From assembly GCF_029626105.1 (NCBI RefSeq), contig NZ_JARUBH010000009.1, forward strand, positions 3,410,001 to 3,474,000: DNA of 64,000 nucleotides. Reading direction: 5' to 3'. Made by a program: the position numbers and the translations under genes. The notes under the pieces are model-generated. The model saw only the letters and a program-made list of their open reading frames with translations. It was not told the DNA's origin and made no database searches. This DNA comes from Solwaraspora sp. WMMD792. Its GTDB lineage: Bacteria > Actinomycetota > Actinomycetes > Mycobacteriales > Micromonosporaceae. This document shows, piece after piece, positions 26,325-36,100 of the stretch. Within the stretch, counting starts at the first letter, position 1. The number at the start of each line of letters is the position of its first letter.

Positions 26325-28828
26325 CCACCCGCAGACACCTCGGTCTGGTCGCGGCGGCAGCCACCCTGATGGCGGCCGCGCCGATGGCCACCATCTTCCA
26401 GGACTGGACCTGGCTGGTGCAGTGCGCGATCACCGTGACCATGATCGGTGGCGCCGGGATGCTGGTCCGCTCGGTGCGGGCTCCCGGATGGCTGCACCCG
26501 GTGGCCATGATCGGCGCGCTGTTCCTCGCCCTGACCTGGCTGTTCCCCAGCGGCGACGAGTTCCTCGCGGTGCTGCCGTCGCCGGCGACGATCGGCCATT
26601 TCGGCGCGCTGCTGGCCCAGTCGGCGCAGGACGTGCACGCGTACGGCGTACCGGTGCCCGACGGCGACGCGCTGCTGTTCATCACCGCGCTGGGGATCGG
26701 TTCGGTCGCGGTCGTCGTCGACGTGCTCACGGTGACCCTGCGCCGGCCGGCGCTGGCCGGCCTGCCGATGCTGGCGATCTACTCGGTGCCGGTGGCGATC
26801 TACGTCGACAGCGTCCCGGCGGCGCCGTTCGTGGTCGGCGCGGTCGGCTACCTGTGGCTGCTGATGGCCGACAACGTCGACCGGGTCCGCCGGTTCGGCC
26901 GCCGGTTCACCGGCGACGGCCGGGACGTCGACGTCTGGGAGCCGTCGCCGCTGGCCGCCGCCGGACGGCGACTCGCCGTGCTCGGGGTGGTCGTCGCGGT
27001 GCTGATCCCGCTGACCATCCCGGGCATGACCTCGGGCCTGCTGACCAACCTCAGCGGCGGCGGGACCGGCGGCAACGGGCTGGGCAACGGGCCCGGCCAG
27101 GTGAACCTGTTCGCGGCGTTGAGCGGCCAGCTCAACCAGAGCGAGGTCACCGAGATGATCCGGGTGACGACCAACGACCCGGCCCCGGCGTACCTGCGGA
27201 TCGGCATCGCCGATGAGCTGCGCGAGGACGGTTTCGCCAGTCGCCCGCCACGCGGGCGGCCGGACTCGGCCCGGTCGCTGCCCGACCCGCGGACCGACCC
27301 GAACATCCGCAACACCGGGGTCAGCCACCAGGCGTACGAGGCGACCGTCGAGGTCACCGGGAACTTCAACATGGCGCTGCTGCCGACCTACGCGGTGCCG
27401 GTGCAGATGCGCGACGTGGATGGCAGCTGGGCGTACGACCGCACCGCGCAGATCGTCTTCTCCGGTCGGTCCCGGGCCCGCAACATGACCTACGGATTCG
27501 AGTACGTCCGCACCAGCTACACCCCGGGGGCACTGCGCCGGTCCCAACCGCTGCCGGCCGACAACGACCTGCGGCAGGCGTTCACCACGGTGCCGCAGGT
27601 GCCGCAGGTGACCGAGCTGGTCGGGGAGCTGACCGCCGGCGCGCGCAGCGACTACGACCGCGTGCTGGCCATCTACGAGCACTTCTCCCGGGACAACGGT
27701 TTCACCTACAGCCTGGCCACCGAGGGCGGCACGGCCAGCCAGGACATCGTCAACTTCCTGGACAACAAGGTCGGTTTCTGCCAGCAGTACGCCGCCGCGA
27801 TGGCGTGGCTGGTCCGCGCCGCGGACGTGCCGGCCCGGGTGGCGTTCGGTTTCACCAACGGCTCCCGGCGGCTGGAGAACACGTACACGCTGACCAACCT
27901 CAACCTGCACGCGTGGACCGAGGTCTACTTCGACGGGCTCGGCTGGGTGCCGTTCGACCCGACCCCGGCGGCGAGCATCCCCGGCTCGGTGCGCTCCGAG
28001 TGGGCGCCGGACGTGGACGCCCCGCCGGACGCCGGCCCGAGCGCCGGACCGAGCGCGGCCCCGTCCGCCGCGCCGTCGACGACGGCGCTGCCGGAGGCCG
28101 GGCCCGGCCAGCTCGACCCGGGTGCGCTGGGTGCCGGATCCGCCGCCGATTCCACCGCCGGTCCCCGTTGGCCGTGGTGGACCCTCGCCGGGGTGGTCGC
28201 GGTGCTCGTGTTGGCGGCCCTGCCGGCGGCCCGACGCGCGACGGTACGCCGTCGGCGGCTGGTCCGTGTCCGGGCTGCGGTGACCCCGGCGGGCACCGAC
28301 CCGACGGACGCTCGGGACACCGACTCCCCCGCCGTGAGCGGGGCCGCCGCCGGTGCCGCTCCGCTGATGACGGTCACCGGCGCCGACGCCGGGGCCGCCC
28401 GGCAGCACGCGCACGCCGTCTGGAGCGAACTGGTCGACACCCTGGTCGACCTGCGGATGCCGGTCGACCGGTCGGAGACGCCACGGGCGACGGCGGCGCG
28501 GCTGGCCGGTCTGGAGTCGGTCCACGGTGCGGCGGCCGACGCGGTCCAGCTGCTCAGCCAGGCGGAGGAGCGGGCCCGGTACGCCCGTCAGCCGGTGCCG
28601 GGCGAGCCGCTGGTCGAGGCGTTGGGGCGGGTACGGGCGGCGTTGGCGGCCGGGGTGGGTCGGCGTACCCGGTTGGCGGCCCGGCTGCTGCCGCTGTCGG
28701 TACTGCTGCGCTGGCGGGACGCGGTTGTCGAGGCGTACAGCCGGGTGTTCTCGGTCGTCGGCCGGTGGCGCGACGCGGCGGCGCGGTTGAGCCCGCGCCG
28801 GCTGTTGGCCAACCGGGCGGGGCGCTGA
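26321..28828 (+). CDS. Membrane transglutaminase-like protein (TgpA type)
   Basis: Large membrane protein of 835 residues: about six N-terminal helices (1-230), an extracytoplasmic transglutaminase-like domain with a full catalytic triad (Cys487 in VGFCQQYAAAM, His530 in LNLHAWTEV, Asp546 in PFDPTPA), a low-complexity Ala/Pro/Ser stretch, one more helix (about 625-645) and a cytoplasmic tail (DUF4129-like). The start is TTG at 26321, overlapping the DUF58 stop and preceded by GGAGGAG at 26310-26316; an upstream frame runs inside the DUF58 gene. Third gene of the MoxR-DUF58-transglutaminase unit. Confidence 0.88.
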   Translation: MTTRRHLGLVAAAATLMAAAPMATIFQDWTWLVQCAITVTMIGGAGMLVRSVRAPGWLHPVAMIGALFLALTWLFPSGDEFLAVLPSPATIGHFGALLAQSAQDVHAYGVPVPDGDALLFITALGIGSVAVVVDVLTVTLRRPALAGLPMLAIYSVPVAIYVDSVPAAPFVVGAVGYLWLLMADNVDRVRRFGRRFTGDGRDVDVWEPSPLAAAGRRLAVLGVVVAVLIPLTIPGMTSGLLTNLSGGGTGGNGLGNGPGQVNLFAALSGQLNQSEVTEMIRVTTNDPAPAYLRIGIADELREDGFASRPPRGRPDSARSLPDPRTDPNIRNTGVSHQAYEATVEVTGNFNMALLPTYAVPVQMRDVDGSWAYDRTAQIVFSGRSRARNMTYGFEYVRTSYTPGALRRSQPLPADNDLRQAFTTVPQVPQVTELVGELTAGARSDYDRVLAIYEHFSRDNGFTYSLATEGGTASQDIVNFLDNKVGFCQQYAAAMAWLVRAADVPARVAFGFTNGSRRLENTYTLTNLNLHAWTEVYFDGLGWVPFDPTPAASIPGSVRSEWAPDVDAPPDAGPSAGPSAAPSAAPSTTALPEAGPGQLDPGALGAGSAADSTAGPRWPWWTLAGVVAVLVLAALPAARRATVRRRRLVRVRAAVTPAGTDPTDARDTDSPAVSGAAAGAAPLMTVTGADAGAARQHAHAVWSELVDTLVDLRMPVDRSETPRATAARLAGLESVHGAAADAVQLLSQAEERARYARQPVPGEPLVEALGRVRAALAAGVGRRTRLAARLLPLSVLLRWRDAVVEAYSRVFSVVGRWRDAAARLSPRRLLANRAGR

Positions 28829-29001
28829 CCCGTCCCGGGGTTTCGCGAAACCGCCACCTCGGGTCGGCGCACCGGGCATAATCGCCCACGTGCCGAGACG
28901 CTCGATCGCAACGCGGTCAGTCAAGCAGCACGGTCAGTCGACGGGATCCGTGGCCGACCGCCGCTGCCCGGCGTGGGGGGCCGGCAGGTGGGCACGACGC
29001 G

Positions 29002-29029
29002 GCCGCCCGGTCACGCCGGACCGGGCGGC
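29002..29029. terminator. Hairpin between convergent transglutaminase and DUF3040 genes
   Basis: GCCGCCCGGTC and its exact complement GACCGGGCGGC form an 11-bp stem with a 6-nt loop in the gap between two convergent genes. No T-tract, as is usual in high-GC actinobacteria; it could serve both strands. Confidence 0.65.
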
Positions 29030-29047
29030 TGATACCCACCGGCTAGG

Positions 29048-29434
29048 TCAGCGGTGGCCCTCCGGCCGCTGGCGCCAGCGCTCGTCCAGCCGGTCGATCA
29101 ACGATGACCGTCGCCCACTGCGGGTCTTCCGGCGCGTGGTCCCGCCGACCACCCGCAGATCGGGCGAGTTCGACTTGCGCTGGGACTGCATGGCGAACGC
29201 CGCTGCCCCGAGCATGACCACGAAGCCGGCCACACCGAGCAGCGGCACTTTGCTCACTGTGCCGTAAACGACCAGGGCAAGGCCAATGATGATCACACCG
29301 GCAGCGACGAGCAGGCGACGCCGCGCGTGGAAACGCGGGTCGCTGGCGCGCACGGCCGAGGCGAATTTGGGGTCCTCGGCAAGCGACCGCTCGATCTGCT
29401 CGAACAGCCGCTGCTCGTGCTCCGAGAGCGGCAC
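29048..29434 (-). CDS. DUF3040 membrane protein
   Basis: Small actinobacterial membrane protein of unknown function. The 128-residue product begins PLSEHEQRLFEQIERSL, which is the family signature, with two adjacent transmembrane helices (about 40-60 and 64-82) and a basic C-terminal tail. GTG at 29434 has GGGGAGGAG a few nt upstream. A -10-like TAGACT is present at 29516-29511 on the same strand. Confidence 0.9.
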   Translation of the reverse strand: MPLSEHEQRLFEQIERSLAEDPKFASAVRASDPRFHARRRLLVAAGVIIIGLALVVYGTVSKVPLLGVAGFVVMLGAAAFAMQSQRKSNSPDLRVVGGTTRRKTRSGRRSSLIDRLDERWRQRPEGHR

Positions 29435-29716
29435 GGCACTCCTCCCCGGTCACGTTGGTCAGCCCGGTCGGACCGACAGACCGTGGCAGCCAACCGGCTG
29501 CTTACCCGCAAGTCTACGAGGGGGGTCGCGGGTCGGAAAGCCGGACGACGGACCGCCTAGGTTGATTTTCCGTCCGGCGGACGTCATCACCTGGTAACAG
29601 AGTAGCCGCCCAACCGGACAGTGCACCGCTACCCGGCCCTCGTCACACCAGGAACTCGATCTTTCTCGCCCGCCGCACCGCGAGTTTCACTCCTATAGCA
29701 CGCCCAACCGGGCAAA

Positions 29717-30907
29717 TCACTCGGGACCCGCGCCGGTGGCGATCAGCAGTGGAACGGCCATCTCGACCTCGGTCACTCCACCGTGGAAGCCGACCAGCGC
29801 GGAGCCGACCGGGTCGGTCCGGGTGGCCACCACGACGGACCGGTCCCGGCAGATCACCACGACGTCACCGATCCGGCCCAGATGATCCGGTGGCACCGGG
29901 CCGAACCAGCCTTCGGCGATCAGCTCGTCCCGCTCGGCCACCCGGGCCGCCGGGCCGAGGACGGCCCGCCACCCGGCGATGACGTCGCCCACCGCACCCG
30001 GCACCGGGTGCAGGTAGCGGGCGCGAGGCTCCCCGGCGACCACCCGCACGCCGGCCCGCAGCCGGGGGTCGGTGTCCAGGTCGAACCGGTGTCGCGGGTC
30101 GGCCGGCACGTTCAGCTGACCGTGGTCGGCGGTCACCAGCAGCGCCGCGTCCCGGGGCAGCCCGGCCAGCACCCGGTCCAGCAGCCGGTCCAGGTCGGCG
30201 GCGGCGGCCCGCCAGGGCGGGGAACCGACCCCGGACAGGTGGCCGTGCCGGTCCAGGTCGGGGTGGTAGCCGGAGACCAGCACCGGAGCGTCGCCGGCGG
30301 TGACCGCGTCGAGCAGCCCGGTGGCGAGAGCGTCGGCGTCGGCCGCGCCCCGGTACCCGCCGCCCCGGTTGGCGGCGACCGTCAGCCCGCTGCCGGCGAA
30401 CTCGGGCCGGCTGACCACGGTGACCGTCACCCCGGCGGCCGCCGCCCGTTCCAGCTGGGTCGGCACCGGCTGCCACTGCCGCGGGTCCGGGTCGTCGCGC
30501 CAGTCGACGTGGTTGAGCACCCGGTCGGTGCCGGGCACCAGACTGCGGAAGCCGAGCACCCCGTGCGCCCCCGGCGCGGCACCGGTGCCGAAGCTGACCA
30601 GGCTGGTCGGCGTGGTGGACGGGAAGCCGGTGGTGAGCCGCCGCGCGTACCGGCCGGCGACGAGCGCGGCCAGCGTCGGGGCGTGTTCGCCGGCTGCCGG
30701 CAACTGGTGCCAGCCGAGCCCGTCGACCAGCAGCACGACGACGCGCCGCACCCCGGTGAGCGGCCCGGTGAGGCCGAGTACGTCACTCGCGCCGGGCACC
30801 CCGAGCACCGCCAGCACGCTGGGCAGCACGTCGGCGAGGCTGGCCGCGCCGTACTCCGGACGCACCGGGCGCAGCAGCTCCGCGGCCGGCGGTTCCGGCG
30901 CTGTCAC
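29717..30907 (-). CDS. Alkaline-phosphatase-fold phosphodiesterase-like protein
   Basis: The 396-residue product belongs to the nucleotide pyrophosphatase/phosphodiesterase branch of the alkaline phosphatase superfamily. Metal-site segments are visible: VVLLVDGLGWHQL (about 56-68), FPSTTPTSL with the probable nucleophile Thr (about 95-103), HPDLDRHGH and TADHGQLN. No signal peptide is seen, so it is probably cytoplasmic. Substrate unknown. Its start overlaps the methyltransferase stop by 4 nt, making a two-gene unit. Confidence 0.8.
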   Translation of the reverse strand: MTAPEPPAAELLRPVRPEYGAASLADVLPSVLAVLGVPGASDVLGLTGPLTGVRRVVVLLVDGLGWHQLPAAGEHAPTLAALVAGRYARRLTTGFPSTTPTSLVSFGTGAAPGAHGVLGFRSLVPGTDRVLNHVDWRDDPDPRQWQPVPTQLERAAAAGVTVTVVSRPEFAGSGLTVAANRGGGYRGAADADALATGLLDAVTAGDAPVLVSGYHPDLDRHGHLSGVGSPPWRAAAADLDRLLDRVLAGLPRDAALLVTADHGQLNVPADPRHRFDLDTDPRLRAGVRVVAGEPRARYLHPVPGAVGDVIAGWRAVLGPAARVAERDELIAEGWFGPVPPDHLGRIGDVVVICRDRSVVVATRTDPVGSALVGFHGGVTEVEMAVPLLIATGAGPE

Positions 30908-31650
30908 AGCGGTCGCCGGGCGAACAGGTGCAGCTGGGTGGCGAGGTCCCGGTACGGCGGCTGGGCGGCGACGGCCAGTTCCAGGGCGAGCAGGGCCTGC
31001 GGGTCACCCTCGGCGACGGCCGCCGGCAGCAGGTCGGACAGCACGCGTACCCCGTGGATCTGCTCGACCCGCAGCCCGGCGGCGGCGAGCAGATCCACGG
31101 CGCGGTCGGCGTCGTAGCGGCGGCGTAGCGTGTCCCGCGCGCCGGCGGCGCCCTGCGGGTCGGCGAGCAGCGCGGCGGCGAGGTCGAGATGCCCGTTGAC
31201 CGCGCGGGCCAGCACCGCCGCGGCGCGGCCGGCGACCAGTACGCTGGCCGCCCCGCCCGGCCGCAGCACCGTGGCCAACGACTCCACCACCCGGGCCGGC
31301 TCGTCGACCACCTCCAGCACCGCGTGGCAGAGCACCAGATCGGCGCTGGCCGGCGCGATCAGCTCGCCGAGCGCGTCGCCGTCGCCCTGAGCAGCGGTGA
31401 TCCGGTCGGCGACCCCGGCGTCGGCGGCCCGTCGGGTGAGCGCGGCCAGCGCGTCGGGGCTGGCGTCGACCACGGTCACCTGGTGTCCGGCCTCGGCCAA
31501 CGGCACCGCGAAGCCACCGGTGCCGCCGCCGACGTCGACGACGGTGAGGCTGCGGTCGGGCTGTCGGTCCAGTTCGTGACGCAGTACGGACCAGACCACG
31601 GCGGTTCGCGGGCCGGCCGCCTGGCCGGCCGGAATGTGTGTCAGTTCCAC
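30904..31650 (-). CDS. SAM-dependent methyltransferase
   Basis: Class I methyltransferase of 248 residues with the SAM loop VVDVGGGTGGFAVPLAEAG (about 33-51), VVDASPDAL and LCHAVLEVVDEPARVVES. The acceptor cannot be told; the family includes SmtA/UbiE-type enzymes. I set the start at GTG 31650 (VELTHIPAG...), where recognisable sequence begins; an open frame continues to 31779 but reads low-complexity Arg/Gly sequence across the padR promoter. Overlaps the next gene by 4 nt. Confidence 0.8.
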   Translation of the reverse strand: MELTHIPAGQAAGPRTAVVWSVLRHELDRQPDRSLTVVDVGGGTGGFAVPLAEAGHQVTVVDASPDALAALTRRAADAGVADRITAAQGDGDALGELIAPASADLVLCHAVLEVVDEPARVVESLATVLRPGGAASVLVAGRAAAVLARAVNGHLDLAAALLADPQGAAGARDTLRRRYDADRAVDLLAAAGLRVEQIHGVRVLSDLLPAAVAEGDPQALLALELAVAAQPPYRDLATQLHLFARRPL

Positions 31651-31762
31651 CCGCGCGAGCCTATCGGCCCGGCCCGGTCCCACTCGGTCCGGTGCGGCCC
31701 GGGCCGGTCCGGGGCGGCCGGATCCGGGGCGGCGCTCGTCGCCGGGCGGCGGTACTCCGCGA

Positions 31763-31792
31763 TTGACGGTATATCGCACTGCGAAGTAGTCT
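31763..31792 (+). promoter_or_regulatory. padR promoter
   Basis: -35 TTGACG (31763-31768), 18-bp spacer, -10 TAGTCT (31787-31792), with the GTG start of padR only 7 nt later, which implies a leaderless mRNA. The spacer contains the small dyad TCGCA-ctg... and TGCGA motifs (TGCGAAG occurs twice, at 31780 and 31793), a possible operator for PadR autoregulation. Confidence 0.65.
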
Positions 31793-31799
31793 GCGAAGC

Positions 31800-32132
31800 G
31801 TGGATACCACCCAGCTTCTCAAAGGGGTGCTCGACCTGGCCGTCCTCGCGGTGCTGCAGCACGAGGACGGCTACGGCTACGACATCCTGCGGCGACTACG
31901 CACCGCCGGGCTGACCGAGGTCGGCGACGCCTCGGTGTACGGCACGCTGCGCCGACTGTTCCAGGCCGGTCTGCTCACCACCTACGTGGTCCCGTCCGAG
32001 GAGGGCCCGCACCGCAAGTACTACTCGCTCAACGGCGCCGGGCGCGACCAGCTGACCCGCTCCGGCAAGACCTGGCGCAGCTTCGCCGCCACGATGGACA
32101 ACCTACTTGACGATCGGGGGGTGGCGGCGTGA
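31800..32132 (+). CDS. PadR-family transcriptional regulator
   Basis: Winged-helix repressor of 110 residues. The DNA-binding domain reads LLKGVLDLAVLAVLQHEDGYGYDI...ASVYGTLRRLFQAGLL and ends in a short dimerisation helix, so it belongs to the small PadR subfamily. GTG at 31800 lies directly after a good promoter. The stop overlaps the next gene by 4 nt (HAAS/DUF1700 protein), the standard PadR-HAAS pair, suggesting PadR controls that membrane protein. Confidence 0.92.
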   Translation: MDTTQLLKGVLDLAVLAVLQHEDGYGYDILRRLRTAGLTEVGDASVYGTLRRLFQAGLLTTYVVPSEEGPHRKYYSLNGAGRDQLTRSGKTWRSFAATMDNLLDDRGVAA

Positions 32133-33145
32133 ACGCCGCGACGCAGGCTGAGATCACGCACTACGTCGAGCAGGTACGGGCCGCGCTGGCCGACCTGCCC
32201 GGCCCGGTCCGCGACGAACTACTCGAGGATCTGCCCGAGCACCTCGCCGAGGTGCTCGCCGAAGGCGACGGCACGCTGGTCGACCGGCTCGGCGACCCGA
32301 CGGAGTACGCCGCCGAACTGCGTACCAGCGCCGCACTGGACGCGCCGGCAGCGGCGCCGGGGATCGGCCACCGGGCGGCCGTCGCCTGGCGGGCCACCCG
32401 CGACCGGCTGGGCCGGATCGACCGCCGGATCGGCCCGGTCCTCGGCTACGGCACCGCCAGCGAGTTCCTACGGCTGCTACGCCCCGGCTGGTGGGTGCTC
32501 CGCGGCTACCTGGCCGCAATGCTCTTCAGCTACCTCACCTCGGGCAACCCGCCGGGGATCTTTCCGCGTCCCGGCGGCAGCGTCGTCATCGGGCTGCTGG
32601 CGCTCGGCGGGTTCGTGGCCGGCTCGATCTGGCTGGGGCGTCGCCGGCCCAGGCTGACCAGCTGGCCCCGCTGGACACTCACCGTGACCACCGCCATCGC
32701 AGTGTTGTTCGGCATGGTCGCTGTGGTCGACATCGACCGCCGGTCCCGCAGCAGCACCCCGGGACCGGTCTACTACCAGAACGATCCGTACTTGCAGGTG
32801 CAGGACGTGTACATCTACGACGGACAGGGCCGGCTGGTCGAAGGTGCCCGGCTGTTCGACGAGAACGGCCAGCCGATCTCGCTCGGGGACCCGTACCGGT
32901 GCGAGCAACTTGACTACTCCCGGCAGGGGGTCGAGGAGATGTCACCACGGTTCGACACCCCGCGGTACGTCTACCCGTTCTGCCCCGAGCAGGCGCCGTT
33001 CACGCTGCCCGCCTCCACCCCGACACCGCCGCCGGTGCAGCTGGCACCGAGCGGACTGCCGTTGACCCCGCTGACCCCGACGCCCGGCCCGTCGGCGCCG
33101 GCGGCGGAGCCGGCGGTCAGCGGAAGTCCCGGGACGCCGGACTGA
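32129..33145 (+). CDS. HAAS/DUF1700-type membrane protein
   Basis: The 338-residue product has an N-terminal helical HAAS-like domain (about 5-60: YVEQVRAALADLPGPVRDELLEDLPEHLAEV), three transmembrane helices (about 125-145, 152-170, 182-200) and an extracytoplasmic C-terminus ending in a Pro/Thr-rich tail. Function unknown; HAAS proteins are usually encoded with PadR regulators, as here. Its 3' end overlaps the convergent dnaE2 by 29 bp. Confidence 0.82.
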   Translation: MNAATQAEITHYVEQVRAALADLPGPVRDELLEDLPEHLAEVLAEGDGTLVDRLGDPTEYAAELRTSAALDAPAAAPGIGHRAAVAWRATRDRLGRIDRRIGPVLGYGTASEFLRLLRPGWWVLRGYLAAMLFSYLTSGNPPGIFPRPGGSVVIGLLALGGFVAGSIWLGRRRPRLTSWPRWTLTVTTAIAVLFGMVAVVDIDRRSRSSTPGPVYYQNDPYLQVQDVYIYDGQGRLVEGARLFDENGQPISLGDPYRCEQLDYSRQGVEEMSPRFDTPRYVYPFCPEQAPFTLPASTPTPPPVQLAPSGLPLTPLTPTPGPSAPAAEPAVSGSPGTPD

Positions 33146-36100
33146 CCGGGGTGGTCACCGCGTCCAGCCGGTCGGCGACCAGGTTGATCACCCCTTCGGC
33201 CTTCTCCAGCCGGCCCCGCACCAGCAGGGCGGCGCTGGACCGGGCCACCGTCCGGTAGCGCTGCCACAGCCCGGGTGAGCAGGTCACGTTGAGCATCCCG
33301 GTCTCGTCCTCCAGATTGACGAACGTCACCCCACCGGCGGTCGCCGGGCGCTGCCGGTGGGTGACGATGCCGCCGACCCGGACCCGGGTGCCGGCGTCGA
33401 CCCGACCCAGGGCGGCGATCGGCACCGCCCCGGCGGCGGCCAGCCGGTCCCGGACGAACCGCACCGGGTGGGTGTCCGGTGACAGCCCGGTGGCCCACAC
33501 GTCGGCCATCAGCGCGTCGACCTCGTCCAGGCCGGGCAGGGTCGGCGCGGCGACCCCGACGGCGACACCCGGCAGCCGGTCGGCGCGTTCCTGCGCGGCG
33601 GCCCCGGCTGCCCACAGCGCCTGCCGACGGGTCAGCCCGAAACAGGCGAACGCGTCGGCGGTGGCCAGCGCCTCCAGCTGGGCGGCGGTCAGCCCGACCC
33701 GGCGGACCAGGTCCGGCATGTCCCGGTACGGCCCGTGCGCGGCCCGTTCGGCCTCGATCCGCTCGGCCAGGTCGTCGCCGATGCCCCGTACCGCCGACAG
33801 GCCGAGGCGCACCTGCGGGCCGCCGACCCCCCACTGGTGCGGCGGCTCCCCCGGCGCGCCACCCCACCGGGTGCGGGCGTCGACGACCAGGGTGGCCGCC
33901 GCACCGCTGGCGTTGACGTCCGGCCGGTGCACCCGTACCCCGTGCCGGCGGGCGTCGTCGACCAGGGTCTGCGGCGAGTAGAACCCCATCGGCTGGGCGT
34001 TGAGCAACGCGGCCAGGAACGGCGCCGGGTGGTAACGCTTGAGCCAGGCACTGGCGTACACCAGGTAGGCGAAGCTCATCGCGTGGCTCTCCGGGAAGCC
34101 GAAGCTGGCGAACGCGCTCAGCTTCACGTACAGGTCATCGGCCAGCTCACCGGTGATGCCCCGGCCGGCCATCCCGGCGTACAGCCGGTCGCGGATGGCG
34201 GCCATCCGCTGTGCCGACCGTTTCGACCCCATCGCCTGGCGCAGCTGGTCGGCGCCGGCGGCGTCGAAGCCGGCCAGGTCGATCGCCAGCTGCATCAGCT
34301 GCTCCTGGAACAGCGGCACCCCGAGGGTCTTCTCCAGCGCGTTGCGCATCAGCGGATGCGGGTAGGTCACCGGGTCCTGGCCGTTGCGCCGACGGATGTA
34401 CGGGTGCACCGAGCCGCCCTGGATCGGGCCGGGCCGGATCAACGCCACCTCGACGACCAGGTCGTAGAAGCAGGTCGGTTTCAGCCGGGGCAGGGTGGCC
34501 ATCTGGGCGCGGCTCTCCACCTGGAACACCCCGACCGAGTCGGCCCGGCACAGCATCGCGTACACCTCGGGGTCGTCCAGCGACATGGCACCGAGGTCCA
34601 GTTCGGAGCCGATCAGGTCGTGCGCGTCGTGCAGCGCGGTCAGCATGCCCAGCCCGAGCAGGTCGAACTTGACCAGGCCGACGCTGGCGCAGTCGTCCTT
34701 GTCCCACTGCAGCACGGTGCGCCCCGGCATCCGGGCCCACTCCACCGGGCAGACCTCGATCACCGGCCGGTCGCAGATCACCATCCCGCCGGAGTGGACG
34801 CCCAGGTGCCGGGGGAAGGTCTGCAGCTCGTCGGCGTACGCCACCACCTGCGCCGGGATGTCCTCGCCGGCCGCCGCGACCGCGCCGTAGTGGTCGATCT
34901 GTTTGCTCCAGGCGTCCTGCTGGCCGGGTGAGAACCCGAACGCGCGGGCCACGTCGCGCACCGCCGACCGGGGCCGGTACGAGATCACGTTGGCCACCTG
35001 GGCGGCGTGTTCCCGGCCGTAGCGGCGGTACACGTACTGGATGACCTCCTCGCGGCGGCCGGACTCGATGTCGACGTCGATGTCGGGTGGCCCGTCGCGT
35101 TCGGGGGCGAGGAACCGCTCGAACAGCAGCTGGTGGCGGACCGCGTCGACGTTGGTGATCCGCAGCGCGTAGCAGACCGCCGAGTTGGCCGCCGACCCCC
35201 GCCCCTGGCAGTAGATGTCCTGCTCGCGGCAGAACGCCACGATGTCGTGCACGACCAGGAAGTAGCCGGGGAAGTCCAGCTTCTCGATCATGTCGAGCTC
35301 GTGGTCGAGCTGCTGGTACGCCTCCGGGTGGGCCTCGCGGGGGCCGTACCGGTCCAGCGCGCCCCGCCAGGTCAGCTCCCGCAGCCAGCTCATCTCGGTG
35401 TGCCCCGCCGGCACCGGATGGTCGGGCAGCCGGGGGGCGACCAGCTGCAGGTCGAAGGCCAGCTCGGTGCCGTAGCCGGCGGCCCGGGCCACCGCGCCCG
35501 GGTAGCCGGCGAACCGGGCCGCCATCTCGGCGCCGGAACGCAGGTGGGCGGCGCCGGCGGCGGGCAGCCAGCCGTCGATGTCGTCCAGACCGCGGCGGGC
35601 CCGGATCGCGGCCAGCACGGCGGCCATCCGGTGCCGGGCCGGCGCGGCGTAGTGCACGTTGCCGCTGGCCACCGTCGGCAGCCGCCGGGCGCGGGCCAGC
35701 TCTGCGAGGGCGTCGTTGCGGTCGCCGTCGTCCGGATGCCCGTGGTCGGTCAGCTCGACCGCGACGCCGTCCGCGCCGAACAGCGCCACCAGCCGGTCCA
35801 GCTCCGCGTCGGCGGCGGCCACCCCGCCGGTACGCAGTGCCGCCGGCACCGCCCCCTTGCGGCAGCCGGTGAGCACCAGTACGTGGTCACGCAGCTCGGC
35901 GGCGACCTGTTCCAGGCTGCCGTAGTCGGGGCGGCCCTTCTCCCCGCCGCGCAGCTGCGCCCGGGAGATGACGCGGGCCAGCCGGGCGTACCCGGCCGGG
36001 CCACGGGCCAGCGCCAGCAGATGCCGCCCGGCCGGATCCGGCTCCCCGGTGCGCGGTGCCGCCCGCCGGTCTGCGGCGTCCACGGCGCTGGTGAGGGTCA

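Noticed and set aside
28839-28852. GGTTTCGCGAAACC palindrome after the transglutaminase gene
   Set aside because: Only 14 bp; the stronger hairpin at 29002-29029 better explains termination in this gap.
25982-28924. 980-codon minus-strand frame opposite the transglutaminase gene
   Set aside because: Low-complexity Arg/Gln/His sequence antisense to a protein with a complete catalytic triad.
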